In this document: positions 51,249 through 59,531 of the stretch, in pieces
How positions within the stretch are numbered: the first letter of the stretch is position 1
Layout of the letters: the number at the start of each line of letters is the position of its first letter
DNA from: Streptomyces sp.
Lineage (GTDB): Bacteria; Actinomycetota; Actinomycetes; Streptomycetales; Streptomycetaceae
Direction: 5' to 3'
Length of the DNA: 64,000 nt
Assembly: GCF_019510245.1 (NCBI RefSeq)
Contig: NZ_JAEKKT010000130.1
Span: 19,536-83,535 of the forward strand
Program-made: the position numbers and the translations under genes
Notes under the pieces: model-generated
The model's input: the letters and a program-made list of their open reading frames with translations, nothing else
Databases searched by the model: none
Told to the model about the DNA's origin: nothing

Positions 51249-54200
51249 ATGGACGGTGGACCGCGGGTGCCGGAGCAGCGGCGCGCCTCCTCCTCGGCGG
51301 AGGCTGCGGCGTTGCGCTTCAGTGTGCTCGGTCCGGTGCGCGCCTGGCGCGCCGGGGAACCGCTCAACACCGGCTCTCCGCAGCAACGTGCGCTGCTCGC
51401 CGCCCTGTTGCTGCGCGAGGGCCGGACGGCGACCGCGGCGGAACTGATCGACGCGCTGTGGGGGCCCGAGCCGCCGTCGCAGGCCCTGGCGGCGGTGCGC
51501 ACGTACGCGTCCCGGCTGCGCAAGGTCCTGGACCCCGGGGTACTGGTCAGCGAGTCCGGCGGGTACGCGGTACGCGGGCTGGGCGAGGGCGCCCTGGACG
51601 TGGCGGCCGCACAGGATCTGGCGGCGGAGGCGGAGAAGGCGCGCGGCGCCGGGGACCTGGGTCAGGCCCGGGAGGCGCTGAACCGGGCGCTCACCCTGTG
51701 GGACGGCGAACCACTGGCCGGGGTGCCGGGCCCGTACGCCGACGCCCAGCGGACCCGGCTGGAGGAGTGGCGCCTCCAACTCCTCGAATCCCGCCTGGAC
51801 ATGGACCTGGAGCAGGGCTGCCACGCGGAGGCGGTGTCGGAGCTGACGGCCCTCACCGCGGCGCACCCGCTCCGCGAGCGCCTCCGCGAACTCCTCATGC
51901 TCGCCCTGTACCGCAGCGGCCGCCAGGCGGAGGCCCTCGCGGTGTACGCGGACACCCGCCGTCTGCTCGCCGAGGAACTCGGCGTCGACCCTCGCCCGGG
52001 GCTGCGCGAACTGCAACAGCGCATCCTCCAGGCGGACCCGAACCTGGCGGAACCCTCGGCCCCCGCGGCGGAACCCGCCGCCGTCCGGGTCCGTCCCGCC
52101 CAACTCCCGGCCACCGTGCCCGACTTCACGGGCCGCGCCGCCTTCGTCACCGAGCTGAGCGAGGTGCTGGCGTCGGCCGAGGGCCGGGTGATGGCCGTAT
52201 CGGCGCTCGCGGGCATCGGAGGCGTGGGGAAGACGACCCTCGCCGTCCATGTGGCCCACCAGGCCCGGTCCGCCTTCCCCGACGGCCAGTTGTACGTGGA
52301 CCTCCAGGGCGCGGGCCCGCGGGCGGCCGAGCCGGAGACGGTACTCGGGTCCTTCCTGCGCGCCCTCGGCACGCCGGACGCGTCCATCCCCGACTCCCTG
52401 GAGGAGCGTTCGGCGCTGTACCGCTCGGTCCTGGACGGCCGCCGGGTCCTCGTCCTCCTCGACAACGCGAAGGACGCGGCCCAGGTACGCCCCCTGCTCC
52501 CCGGCACGGAGGGCTGCGCGGCCCTGGTCACCGCCCGGGTACGGATGGTGGACCTGGCCGGGGCGCACCTGGTGGACCTGGACGTGATGTCCCCCGACGA
52601 GGCGCTGCAGCTGTTCACGAAGATCGTCGGTGCGGAACGGGTCGCCGCCGAGCGCGAGGCGGCCCTCGACGTGGTGGCGGCCTGCGGCTTCCTCCCGCTC
52701 GCCATCCGCATCGCCGCCTCCCGCCTGGCGGCCCGCCGCACCTGGACGGTCTCCGTACTCGCCGCCAAGCTCGCCGACGAACGCCGCCGCCTGGACGAAC
52801 TCCAGGCCGGCGACCTCGCGGTGAAGGCGACGTTCGAACTGGGCTACGGCCAGCTGGAACCGGCCCAGGCACGGGCGTTCCGCCTGCTGGGCCTGGCGGA
52901 CGGCCCGGACATCTCCCTGGCGGCGGCCGCGGCGATCCTCGCCCTCCCCGCGGAGGACACCGAGGACCTCCTGGAGTCCCTGGTCGACACCTCCCTGCTG
53001 GAGTCGGCGGCTCCCGGGCGCTACCGCCTGCACGACTTGGTCCGGCTCTACGCGCGTGCGTGCGCGGAACGCGACGAAGAGCCCCCCGGGGAGAGGGAGG
53101 CGGCCATGTCCCGCCTCCTGGACTTCTACCTGGCCACGGCGGCGGGGGTGTACGCGATCGAGCGGCCGGGAGACCGGCTGGTGGACCACCTGGAGGCCAC
53201 CGAGTACCCGGGTCTGGTCTTCCAGGACCGGCACCAGGCGCAGGACTGGCTCTACGCGGAGGCGGTGTCCCTGCTGGCCTGCGTCCGCCAATCGACGGCG
53301 CCCGGTCTGCTGCGGCGGGCTGTGGACCTGCTGTGGGCAGCCGTCGACCTGACCGAGTCGGGGTCCAACTCCAGGGAGTACGAGGCGACGGCCACCTGCA
53401 TGCGGGACGCGGCACGCGCCGCGGCGGACCTGCGCACGGAGGGCCGCGCACTCGTCACCCTGGCCAACGGTCACCATCTGATCGGCCGCTTCGAGCTGGC
53501 GAACGAGCAGGCGATCGAGGCGGTCCGGCTCTCGGCCCTGGCCGGTGACCCGCTGCCCGGCTGCTGGGCGTCGAACATGCTCGGCATCATCGCGATCTAC
53601 CACAACCGGCTGGAGGACGGCGAGGCCCATTTGACCCGCGCCATCGACAGCTTCCGCGCCTGCGGGGACGTGCCCGGCGAGGCCAGCGCGCTCTGCAACC
53701 TCTCCCGGATCCGCCTGGCGATGGGACAGACCGCGAGCGCTGTCCGTCTCGCACAGCAGGGCACGGCCATGTACGACGCCATGGGGCACGCGCTGAAGGG
53801 TGCCAACGGCCGTTACGCACTGGGCCTCGCCCTCACCAGGGCCGGGCAGTACGAGCAGGCCGCCGACAGTCTCCAGGAGGCTCTGGAGGTGTTCCGGGAC
53901 TGCCGGATGCGGCTGTGGGAGGGGATGTCCCTGTTCCGGCTCGCCGAACTCGACCTGTCGGCCGCGCGGCCCGCGCAGGCCGCGACCAACGCCGAGTCGG
54001 CTCTCACCCTGCTGCGCGGCATCGGCGGGGAGTGGCGGCGCGGGAACGTACTCACGGTCCTCGGACAGGCACTGAGCCGGATCGGGCACTCCGGCCGGGC
54101 GACGGTCTGCTGGCGCGACGCCCTCGCCATCTTCGAAGGGCTCGGGGCCGCCGAGGCCGAGGAAGTCAGGTCCCTGCTCAAGGCGGGTGCCGTCACCTGA
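51249..54200 (+). CDS. afsR: AfsR: SARP-type regulator with NB-ARC ATPase and TPR domains
   Basis: A global activator of secondary metabolism, 983 residues. Residues about 20-115 form the OmpR-like winged helix (LRFSVLGPVRAWRAGEPLNT) and about 115-265 the BTAD domain (LDVAAAQDLAAEAEKARGAG, later LGVDPRPGLRELQQRIL). The NB-ARC ATPase has its P-loop GIGGVGKTTL near residue 321 and VLVLLDNAKD as Walker B. TPR units fill 690-980. The ATG at 51249 is chosen because AGGGGG lies 7 bp upstream; an ATG at 51231 is possible. In S. coelicolor AfsR is phosphorylated by AfsK and activates afsS. The same genes lie downstream here. Confidence 0.92.
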   Translation: MDGGPRVPEQRRASSSAEAAALRFSVLGPVRAWRAGEPLNTGSPQQRALLAALLLREGRTATAAELIDALWGPEPPSQALAAVRTYASRLRKVLDPGVLVSESGGYAVRGLGEGALDVAAAQDLAAEAEKARGAGDLGQAREALNRALTLWDGEPLAGVPGPYADAQRTRLEEWRLQLLESRLDMDLEQGCHAEAVSELTALTAAHPLRERLRELLMLALYRSGRQAEALAVYADTRRLLAEELGVDPRPGLRELQQRILQADPNLAEPSAPAAEPAAVRVRPAQLPATVPDFTGRAAFVTELSEVLASAEGRVMAVSALAGIGGVGKTTLAVHVAHQARSAFPDGQLYVDLQGAGPRAAEPETVLGSFLRALGTPDASIPDSLEERSALYRSVLDGRRVLVLLDNAKDAAQVRPLLPGTEGCAALVTARVRMVDLAGAHLVDLDVMSPDEALQLFTKIVGAERVAAEREAALDVVAACGFLPLAIRIAASRLAARRTWTVSVLAAKLADERRRLDELQAGDLAVKATFELGYGQLEPAQARAFRLLGLADGPDISLAAAAAILALPAEDTEDLLESLVDTSLLESAAPGRYRLHDLVRLYARACAERDEEPPGEREAAMSRLLDFYLATAAGVYAIERPGDRLVDHLEATEYPGLVFQDRHQAQDWLYAEAVSLLACVRQSTAPGLLRRAVDLLWAAVDLTESGSNSREYEATATCMRDAARAAADLRTEGRALVTLANGHHLIGRFELANEQAIEAVRLSALAGDPLPGCWASNMLGIIAIYHNRLEDGEAHLTRAIDSFRACGDVPGEASALCNLSRIRLAMGQTASAVRLAQQGTAMYDAMGHALKGANGRYALGLALTRAGQYEQAADSLQEALEVFRDCRMRLWEGMSLFRLAELDLSAARPAQAATNAESALTLLRGIGGEWRRGNVLTVLGQALSRIGHSGRATVCWRDALAIFEGLGAAEAEEVRSLLKAGAVT

Positions 54201-54231
54201 GCCGAGTGCCCGGGTCCGGCGCGCGGCGGGC

Positions 54232-54249
54232 GTTCATCGTTCGTTTATC
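54232..54249 (+). promoter_or_regulatory. AfsR/PhoP-type direct repeats before afsS
   Basis: CGTTCAT and CGTTTAT are spaced exactly 11 bp apart (54232 and 54243), one helical turn, as SARP proteins require. In S. coelicolor AfsR, and PhoP in competition, bind such repeats at the -35 region of afsS. The site is 174 bp before the afsS start, leaving a long leader; CACCCTTAAGGTG around 54325 is a second near-palindrome in it. Confidence 0.6.
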
Positions 54250-54422
54250 GCGCGAGGGCACTCTCGTCGTGTCGATCCGTCGCGTCGGGGGGCAGGCGGT
54301 TCGACCAGAGGTCGCACCCTTAAGGTGTAGCGGCCCGGATGCGTCCGCCCGGCGGCCCTACGGGGGAGTCGCCGGGTGGACGTTCCTGCCCACAGCGTCA
54401 AAAGCATTCAGGGGAGCGAGCG

Positions 54423-54650
54423 ATGAGCGACGAGACGAAGACCACAGAGGCCCAGGCCTCCGAGATCACCACGCTGAACAGCCACGCCACCAGCGAGCCC
54501 TTGAACGTCACGACGCTCAACAGCCACGCCACCAGCGAGCCGCTGAACAGCCATGCCACGAGCGAGCCGGTGAGCGTCACCACGCTCGCGGCGGACGACG
54601 ACACCACCGTCATGCCCGACAACTCGCACGCGACGGACGAGAAGGGCTGA
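54423..54650 (+). CDS. afsS: AfsS (AfsR2): small repeat protein activating secondary metabolism
   Basis: A protein of 75 residues, slightly longer than the 63 residues I recall for the S. coelicolor and S. lividans versions. It carries three close repeats NSHATSEPL or NSHATSEPV at 19-27, 33-41 and 42-50, and a fourth partial one, NSHAT, at 67-71, with TTLNS or TTL units between. It has no cysteine, signal peptide or membrane segment and should be largely disordered. GGGAGCG precedes the ATG. Annotation pipelines often call such proteins 'sigma-like'. Overexpression in other species boosts antibiotic production; the mechanism is not settled. It lies directly after afsR with an AfsR-type site upstream. 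Confidence 0.88.
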   Translation: MSDETKTTEAQASEITTLNSHATSEPLNVTTLNSHATSEPLNSHATSEPVSVTTLAADDDTTVMPDNSHATDEKG

Positions 54651-54673
54651 CCCGAACCACACCTGGACGGGGA

Positions 54674-54710
54674 CGGCCGCGGCGGCGCGGAGGGGGAGCC
54701 GCCGCGGCCG
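54674..54710 (+). terminator. Terminator after afsS
   Basis: CGGCCGCGGCGGC (54674-54686) pairs perfectly with GCCGCCGCGGCCG (54698-54710) around an 11-nt loop, 23 bp after the afsS stop. Confidence 0.85.
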
Positions 54711-54849
54711 GGGTGTGTCGAGGAGGGGTCCGGGTCGACTTCCCTCGTCTGACCGCGAGACCGGGACTGGCGCGAGGCGCCGACCACGGCGTTCCGCGGG
54801 TCTCACGCCCTTGTGCAACCCCCGGGGTCTCCCGGCGGTCCCTGTGGGC

Positions 54850-56151
54850 ATGAAGAGAGCGTATGGCATGGGTGCCGTCCTGCTTCTGCTGCTGTCGGCC
54901 TGCGGTTCGGGCGGGTCGGAGGAAAGCCCGGCACGTCATCCGGGGGTTCGGTCCGACTTCGACGGGGACGGGTACGGCGATCTCGTGGTCGGTGACACGA
55001 CGTCGACCGTGAACGGGAAGTACGCGGCCGGGTTCGCGGCCGTCCTGCGAGGGTCCGCGCGGGGCCCTCGGCTCGAGGAGCCTCGGGTCGTCACCCAGAA
55101 CGATCTGGGGTTGGGCAAGGCGGGCGAGGGCGGCGCATTCGGCAGCCCCGACACGAGCGTGACCGCCGACCTCGACGGGGACGGGCGGGCCGACTTCGTC
55201 ACCCAGGCGGGCCGGAAGACGGTCTTCGTCGTCTGGGGGAGCGACAAGGGGCTGACCGGTGCCGCGGCCCGGCTGGCGGGATCGGCGCCCCTCGCGGGCG
55301 ACGTCGACGGCGACGGACACACCGATCTCGTGGTCGGTACGGGTAAGGACAACGCCGTACGGATCCTCCTGGGCCCCTTCAGCCGCCAGGGCACACCGCG
55401 CCGTACCGTCTCTCTCGACCTGACGCCGAGCGACCCGGAGTATCCCGTCGCGGTTCCCGCCGCACTGGGGGACGTCACGGGAGACGGCAAGGACGATCTC
55501 CTGGTCAGCTGGTCCATCCTGGCGGACTATGCGCCCGTCGCCCGCGCCACCGTCGTGTACCGGGGCGCCGCCGACGGGAAGCTGGTCAAGGGGCCGCGGC
55601 TGGAGGGCGGCTTCTACGGTTCGACGCTCACGACGGCGGACGTGAACCACGACGGTTACGCCGACGTCGTGGCGGGCCTGCCCTGCGAGATGCTCGGCGA
55701 TTCGATGGTCCCCGTGGGCGGCAGCCGGCTGATGATTCTCTACGGCGGGACGCTGAAGACCTCACGCATCACCGGGGACACCGCGGGCCTGCCGGTGAAG
55801 GGACCCTTCATGCCCTGCACGTTCGGCAGCGCGCCGGCGGTCGGGGACGTGGACGGCGACGGATACACCGATGTGGCGTTCTCGGTCGTGCCCAGGACGG
55901 GGCCGGGGGAGGTCATCCTGCTGAGAGGGAGTGCCGGAGGGCTGACCACCGAGGGGGCGCGGGCCGTGCCCGGCGGCTCGGCCGTACTGCTCGACGCCTA
56001 CGGCAGCCGGGCGGCCGAGCTGGTCGTCACGGGTCAGGAGGGGATCCAGGTGTGGCGCGGCGGATCCCGGCTGCTCTCGTTCAAGGAGACCGACCTCGAC
56101 CTCGGACCGGAGATATCGCGCAGAGGGCGCGGCCTCTCGCCGGTCGGATGA
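54850..56151 (+). CDS. FG-GAP/VCBS repeat lipoprotein
   Basis: A protein of 433 residues with a lipoprotein signal peptide: VLLLLLSACGSGG, with the lipobox cysteine near residue 18. The rest is a beta-propeller of about seven FG-GAP blades. Each has a calcium-binding loop of the form DxDGDG: DFDGDGYGD, DLDGDGRAD, DVDGDGHTD, DVTGDGKDD, DVNHDGYAD and DVDGDGYTD. Integrin-alpha-like propellers bind proteins or sugars outside the cell; the ligand is unknown. There is no clear ribosome site before the ATG. It lies between afsS and the catabolic genes, on the afsS strand but behind its terminator. Confidence 0.85.
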   Translation: MKRAYGMGAVLLLLLSACGSGGSEESPARHPGVRSDFDGDGYGDLVVGDTTSTVNGKYAAGFAAVLRGSARGPRLEEPRVVTQNDLGLGKAGEGGAFGSPDTSVTADLDGDGRADFVTQAGRKTVFVVWGSDKGLTGAAARLAGSAPLAGDVDGDGHTDLVVGTGKDNAVRILLGPFSRQGTPRRTVSLDLTPSDPEYPVAVPAALGDVTGDGKDDLLVSWSILADYAPVARATVVYRGAADGKLVKGPRLEGGFYGSTLTTADVNHDGYADVVAGLPCEMLGDSMVPVGGSRLMILYGGTLKTSRITGDTAGLPVKGPFMPCTFGSAPAVGDVDGDGYTDVAFSVVPRTGPGEVILLRGSAGGLTTEGARAVPGGSAVLLDAYGSRAAELVVTGQEGIQVWRGGSRLLSFKETDLDLGPEISRRGRGLSPVG

Positions 56152-56278
56152 CCTGCGGATGACGACGGGACTCCGGGATCGTGAGGGTCTGCGGCCGGCT
56201 GCCGCCCCATCCGCACCGGAGGTCGGCCCGGCTTGACGCCCTGCGACAAAAGCGGCTCCAGCCGGGCTCCTCGTGCCC

Positions 56279-57856
56279 CTAGCCCCACCCCCGCAGCTCC
56301 CCCTTCACCACCTTCCCGCTCGCGTTGCGCGGCAGTTCCGTCACGAACTCGACCGTGCGCGGCACCTTGTAGTTCGCCATCTCGCGGCGGGCCCAGGCGA
56401 TCAGGTCGTCGGACGTCAGTACCGCGCCCGCCCGCCGTACCACGAACGCCTTGCCGACCTCGCCGAGCCGCCCGTCCGGTACGCCGATCACCGCGACGTC
56501 CGCCACCTCCGGGTGCAGGCCCAGCAGTTGCTCTATCTCCGCGGGGTAGGCGTTGAAGCCGCCGACGATGAACATGTCCTTGAGGCGGTCGGTGATGCGG
56601 AGGTTGCCCGCCGGGTCCAGGACGCCGACGTCGCCGGTGCGCAGCCAGCTGTCCGGCGTCAGGGCCTCGGCCGTCGCCGCCGGGTCCTCGAAGTAGCCGC
56701 GCATGACGTTGAAGCCGCGGACCAGCACCTCCCCGGCCTCGTCCACCCGCACCTCGGTGCCGGGTATCGCACGCCCCGACGTCGACGCGATCACCGTCGG
56801 GTCGTCGCCCCGGCGGCACATCGTCACGATCCCGCTGGCCTCGGAGAGGCCGTAGGCGGTGAGGACCGTCTCGACGCCGAGTTCGCCGCGCAGCCGCTCG
56901 ACGAGGAGGAGGGGTACGACGGCCGCGCCCGTCACCACCAGGCGCAGGGCGGAGAGGTCGTGGGCGTCCCGCGCCGGGTGGTCCAGGAGGGACTGGTGGA
57001 GGGTCGGCGGGCCGGGCAGTACGGACACCCGCTCCGCCGCCACGTTGGCCAGCACCGTCGCCACGTTGAAGACCGGCTGCGGGATCATCGTCGCCCCGCG
57101 CATCAGGCACGCGATCACCCCGGCCTTGTAGCCGAAGGTGTGGAAGAAGGGGTTGACGATCAGGTAGCGGTCGCCGGTGCGCAGGCCCGCCAGGTCCGCC
57201 CAGATCTCGTACGCCCGCAGGGTCTGGGCGTGGGTGATCATCGCGCCCTTGGGGCGGCCGGTCGTACCGGACGTGAAGACGATGTCGGAGAGGCAGGACC
57301 CGTCCAGCCCGGCCGACCGCGCGGCGACTTCACCGGCACCGACCCCCTCCCCGGCCGCCAGGAAGTCCTTCCAGGTGCGGAAGCCGACCGGCGCGTCCTC
57401 CGACAGCACCACCACGTCCCGCAGGGCGGGCAGCCCCGGCAGCGGCCCCGGGCCGTCCCCGGCCCCCTCCCCGGCCGCCCGCCGCAGCGACGCCACGTAC
57501 GACGTCCCGAGGAACGTCCCCGTCACGAACAGCAGCCGGGCCCCGCTCCTGCGCAGCACGTCCGCCGCCTCGGTGCCCTTGAAGCGGGTGTTCAGCGGGA
57601 CCAGCACCCCGCCGGCCGACACCGCGCCCAGCGCCGCGACGATCCAGTCCAGGGAGTTCGGGGCCCAGATACCCACACGGTCCCCCGTCTCCACGCCGGC
57701 GGCCAGGCAGGCGGCCGCCGCCCGTTCCACCCGGGCGCCCAGCTCGGCGTACGAGATCCGGGTGCGGCCGTCCACCACCGCCTCCACCTCCGCGTACCGC
57801 TTCGCCGCCGACCGCACCAGCCCCGGAACGGTCCCCCACTCCATGTCACCGCGCAC
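56279..57856 (-). CDS. Acyl-CoA synthetase, FadD3-like
   Basis: An adenylate-forming CoA ligase of 525 residues. The P-loop-like motif is IVFTSGTTGRPKGAMITH, followed by LTAYGLSEASG, SWLRTGDVGVLD, LKDMFIVGGFNAYPAEIE and the catalytic lysine in LPRNASGKVVKGEL. The start region (VPGLVRSAAKRY, WAPNSLDWIVAALG, VPLNTRFKGTEAADVLRRS) resembles FadD3, the mycobacterial ligase for the steroid C/D-ring acid HIP. The GTG at 57856 has GGGAGG 6 bp upstream. Site G is 24 bp upstream. It should activate a carboxylic acid intermediate for the divergent beta-oxidation-like genes. Confidence 0.88.
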   Translation of the reverse strand: MRGDMEWGTVPGLVRSAAKRYAEVEAVVDGRTRISYAELGARVERAAAACLAAGVETGDRVGIWAPNSLDWIVAALGAVSAGGVLVPLNTRFKGTEAADVLRRSGARLLFVTGTFLGTSYVASLRRAAGEGAGDGPGPLPGLPALRDVVVLSEDAPVGFRTWKDFLAAGEGVGAGEVAARSAGLDGSCLSDIVFTSGTTGRPKGAMITHAQTLRAYEIWADLAGLRTGDRYLIVNPFFHTFGYKAGVIACLMRGATMIPQPVFNVATVLANVAAERVSVLPGPPTLHQSLLDHPARDAHDLSALRLVVTGAAVVPLLLVERLRGELGVETVLTAYGLSEASGIVTMCRRGDDPTVIASTSGRAIPGTEVRVDEAGEVLVRGFNVMRGYFEDPAATAEALTPDSWLRTGDVGVLDPAGNLRITDRLKDMFIVGGFNAYPAEIEQLLGLHPEVADVAVIGVPDGRLGEVGKAFVVRRAGAVLTSDDLIAWARREMANYKVPRTVEFVTELPRNASGKVVKGELRGWG

Positions 57857-57879
57857 AACCGGCCTCCCCGGACGTATAG

Positions 57880-57894
57880 CTGACTGCCCGTCAG
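57880..57894. promoter_or_regulatory. CTGACG-N3-CGTCAG operator (site G)
   Basis: CTGACTGCCCGTCAG, one mismatch from the consensus, is 24 bp before the ligase start in the divergent promoter. Confidence 0.7.
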
Positions 57895-57906
57895 ATTAGC
57901 TGTAGC

Positions 57907-57921
57907 CTGACGACCTGTCAG
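57907..57921. promoter_or_regulatory. CTGACG-N3-CGTCAG operator (site H)
   Basis: CTGACGACCTGTCAG, one mismatch from the consensus, is 31 bp before the start of the Ltp2-like gene and 27 bp from site G centre to centre. The pair can control both divergent transcripts. Confidence 0.7.
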
Positions 57922-57952
57922 CAGATGGCGACAGCCGTGGAGGTGCGGGCAC

Positions 57953-59116
57953 ATGGCCGGTCTCAGAGGCGTCAAGGACGCCACCGCCGTCGTCGGGATC
58001 GGGCAGACCCCCTTCGCCAAACGGCTCGACGAGGACGAGAAGACCCTCGCCTGCCGGGCCGTCCTCGCCGCCCTCGACGACGCCGGGATCGCGCCGAGCG
58101 AGGTCGACGCCCTCGCCTCCTTCACCATGGAGGAGACCGACGAGGTGGAGCTGGCCAAGGCGGTCGGCTTCGGCGACCTGACCTTCTTCAGCAAGGTGGG
58201 CTACGGCGGGGGCGGCTCCTGCGCCACCGTCGCGCACCTGGCCGCCGCGATAGCGAGCGGGCAGGCCACGGTCGGCGTCGCCTGGCGGTCCCGGAAGCGG
58301 GGCAGCGGGCCCCGCCCCTGGACCAACACCACCGTCCAGCTCCCGACCCCCGCCCAGTGGACCCGCCCCTTCGGCCTGCTGCGGCCCGCCGACGAGATAG
58401 CCATGCTCACGCGCCGCTACATGCACGAGTACGGCGCGACCCGCGACCACCTCTTCAACGTCGCCCTCGCCTGCCGCAACCGCGCCAACCAGAACCCGGC
58501 CGCCGTGATGTACGACCGCCCCCTCACCCGCGAGATGTACATGACCTCCCGGTGGATCAGCGAGCCCCTCTGCCTCTTCGACAACTGCCTGGAGACGGAC
58601 GGCGCGCTGGCCTGTGTGGTGGTGAGCAGGGAGCGGGCCAGGGACTGCCGGCGCAGGCCCGTCCACATCCACGCGGCCGCCCAGGGCCTCCCCGCCCAGC
58701 ACCACGGCATGGTCAACTACTGGAACGACGACCCCCTCACCGGCCCCGCCTGGACCGCAGCCCGCCACCTGTGGAAGCACGCCGACCTCACCCCCGACGA
58801 CGTCGACGTCGCCCAGATCTACGACGCCTTCACCGCTCTGATCCCGCTCTCCCTGGAGGGCTACGGCTTCTGCGGGCGCGGGGAGGGCGGGGCCTTCACC
58901 GAGCAGGGCGCCCTGGAGATCGGCGGGCGGCTGCCCGTCAACACCGGTGGCGGGGGCCTCAGCGAGGCCTACGTGCACGGGTTCAACCTCATCACCGAGG
59001 GCGTCAAGCAGCTGCGCGGCACCAGTACCGCCCAGGTGCCGGGCGCCGCCACCTGCCTGGTCACCGCGGGCGAGGGCGTCCCGACCTCCGCCCTCCTCCT
59101 CACCAACCGGAGCTGA
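57953..59116 (+). CDS. Thiolase-fold lipid-transfer protein, Ltp2-like aldolase
   Basis: A thiolase-superfamily protein of 387 residues. It opens DATAVVGIGQTPFAKR and has GGGSCATVAHLAAAIASG in the place of the thiolase nucleophile loop, with no standard Cys-His-Cys set. Tyr290 (DVAQIYDAF) and Tyr340 (GGLSEAYVHG) are 50 residues apart, the spacing of the two tyrosines reported as catalytic in the steroid side-chain retro-aldolase Ltp2. A DUF35 gene follows by 1 bp, the known partner of Ltp2. GGAGG is 9 bp before the ATG. The likely reaction is a retro-aldol or thiolytic cleavage of a CoA thioester. Confidence 0.85.
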   Translation: MAGLRGVKDATAVVGIGQTPFAKRLDEDEKTLACRAVLAALDDAGIAPSEVDALASFTMEETDEVELAKAVGFGDLTFFSKVGYGGGGSCATVAHLAAAIASGQATVGVAWRSRKRGSGPRPWTNTTVQLPTPAQWTRPFGLLRPADEIAMLTRRYMHEYGATRDHLFNVALACRNRANQNPAAVMYDRPLTREMYMTSRWISEPLCLFDNCLETDGALACVVVSRERARDCRRRPVHIHAAAQGLPAQHHGMVNYWNDDPLTGPAWTAARHLWKHADLTPDDVDVAQIYDAFTALIPLSLEGYGFCGRGEGGAFTEQGALEIGGRLPVNTGGGGLSEAYVHGFNLITEGVKQLRGTSTAQVPGAATCLVTAGEGVPTSALLLTNRS

Positions 59117-59117
59117 C

Positions 59118-59531
59118 ATGCTGCGACCGGTCACCGACACCGACGGCGCCCCCTTCTGGGAGTACGCGGCCCGCGGCGAACTCCGTGTGCAGGCCTGCGC
59201 CGACTGCGGCGAACCCCGCTTCCCGCCCCGCCCCTGCTGCCCGCACTGCCAGTCCTTCGCGAGCGAGTGGCGGCCGACGAGCGGGCGGGGCCGGATCTGG
59301 TCGTACGTCGTCCCGCACCCGCCGCTGCTGCCTGAGTACGCGGCCCAGGCGCCGTACAACGTGGTGGTCGTGGAACTCGACGACGCGCCCCGGGTACGGA
59401 TGGTGGGCAACGTGGTGAGCGAAGCCGGGGCGCCGCTCGACTCCCTGCCCCCGGACCGGATCCGGATCGGCGCCCGGGTGCAGGCGGTGTTCGCGGACGG
59501 TCTGCCCCAGTGGATCCTGGAGCGGCCGTGA
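59118..59531 (+). CDS. DUF35 Zn-ribbon/OB-fold partner protein
   Basis: A protein of 137 residues. The zinc ribbon is CADC (27-30) and CPHC (41-44), with an extra Cys40. The OB fold follows (IWSYVVPHPPLL to VQAVFAD). DUF35 proteins bind acyl-CoA and form complexes with Ltp-type or HMG-CoA-synthase-like thiolase-fold enzymes. It starts 1 bp after the aldolase stop and its TGA overlaps the next gene's GTG, so all three are translated together. Confidence 0.92.
   Translation: MLRPVTDTDGAPFWEYAARGELRVQACADCGEPRFPPRPCCPHCQSFASEWRPTSGRGRIWSYVVPHPPLLPEYAAQAPYNVVVVELDDAPRVRMVGNVVSEAGAPLDSLPPDRIRIGARVQAVFADGLPQWILERP

Noticed and set aside
50274..54089. A 1271-codon open frame on the minus strand across afsR and the amidohydrolase gene
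   Set aside because: It lies opposite two well-supported genes, its product is a GC-driven mix of Arg, Gly and His without domains, and it crosses the operators and the afsR promoter.
54423..54650. RiPP precursor (for example graspetide or lanthipeptide) with repeated core
   Set aside because: The NSHATSEP repeats and position after afsR match AfsS. There is no modification enzyme (ATP-grasp, LanB/C/M) nearby and no cysteine.
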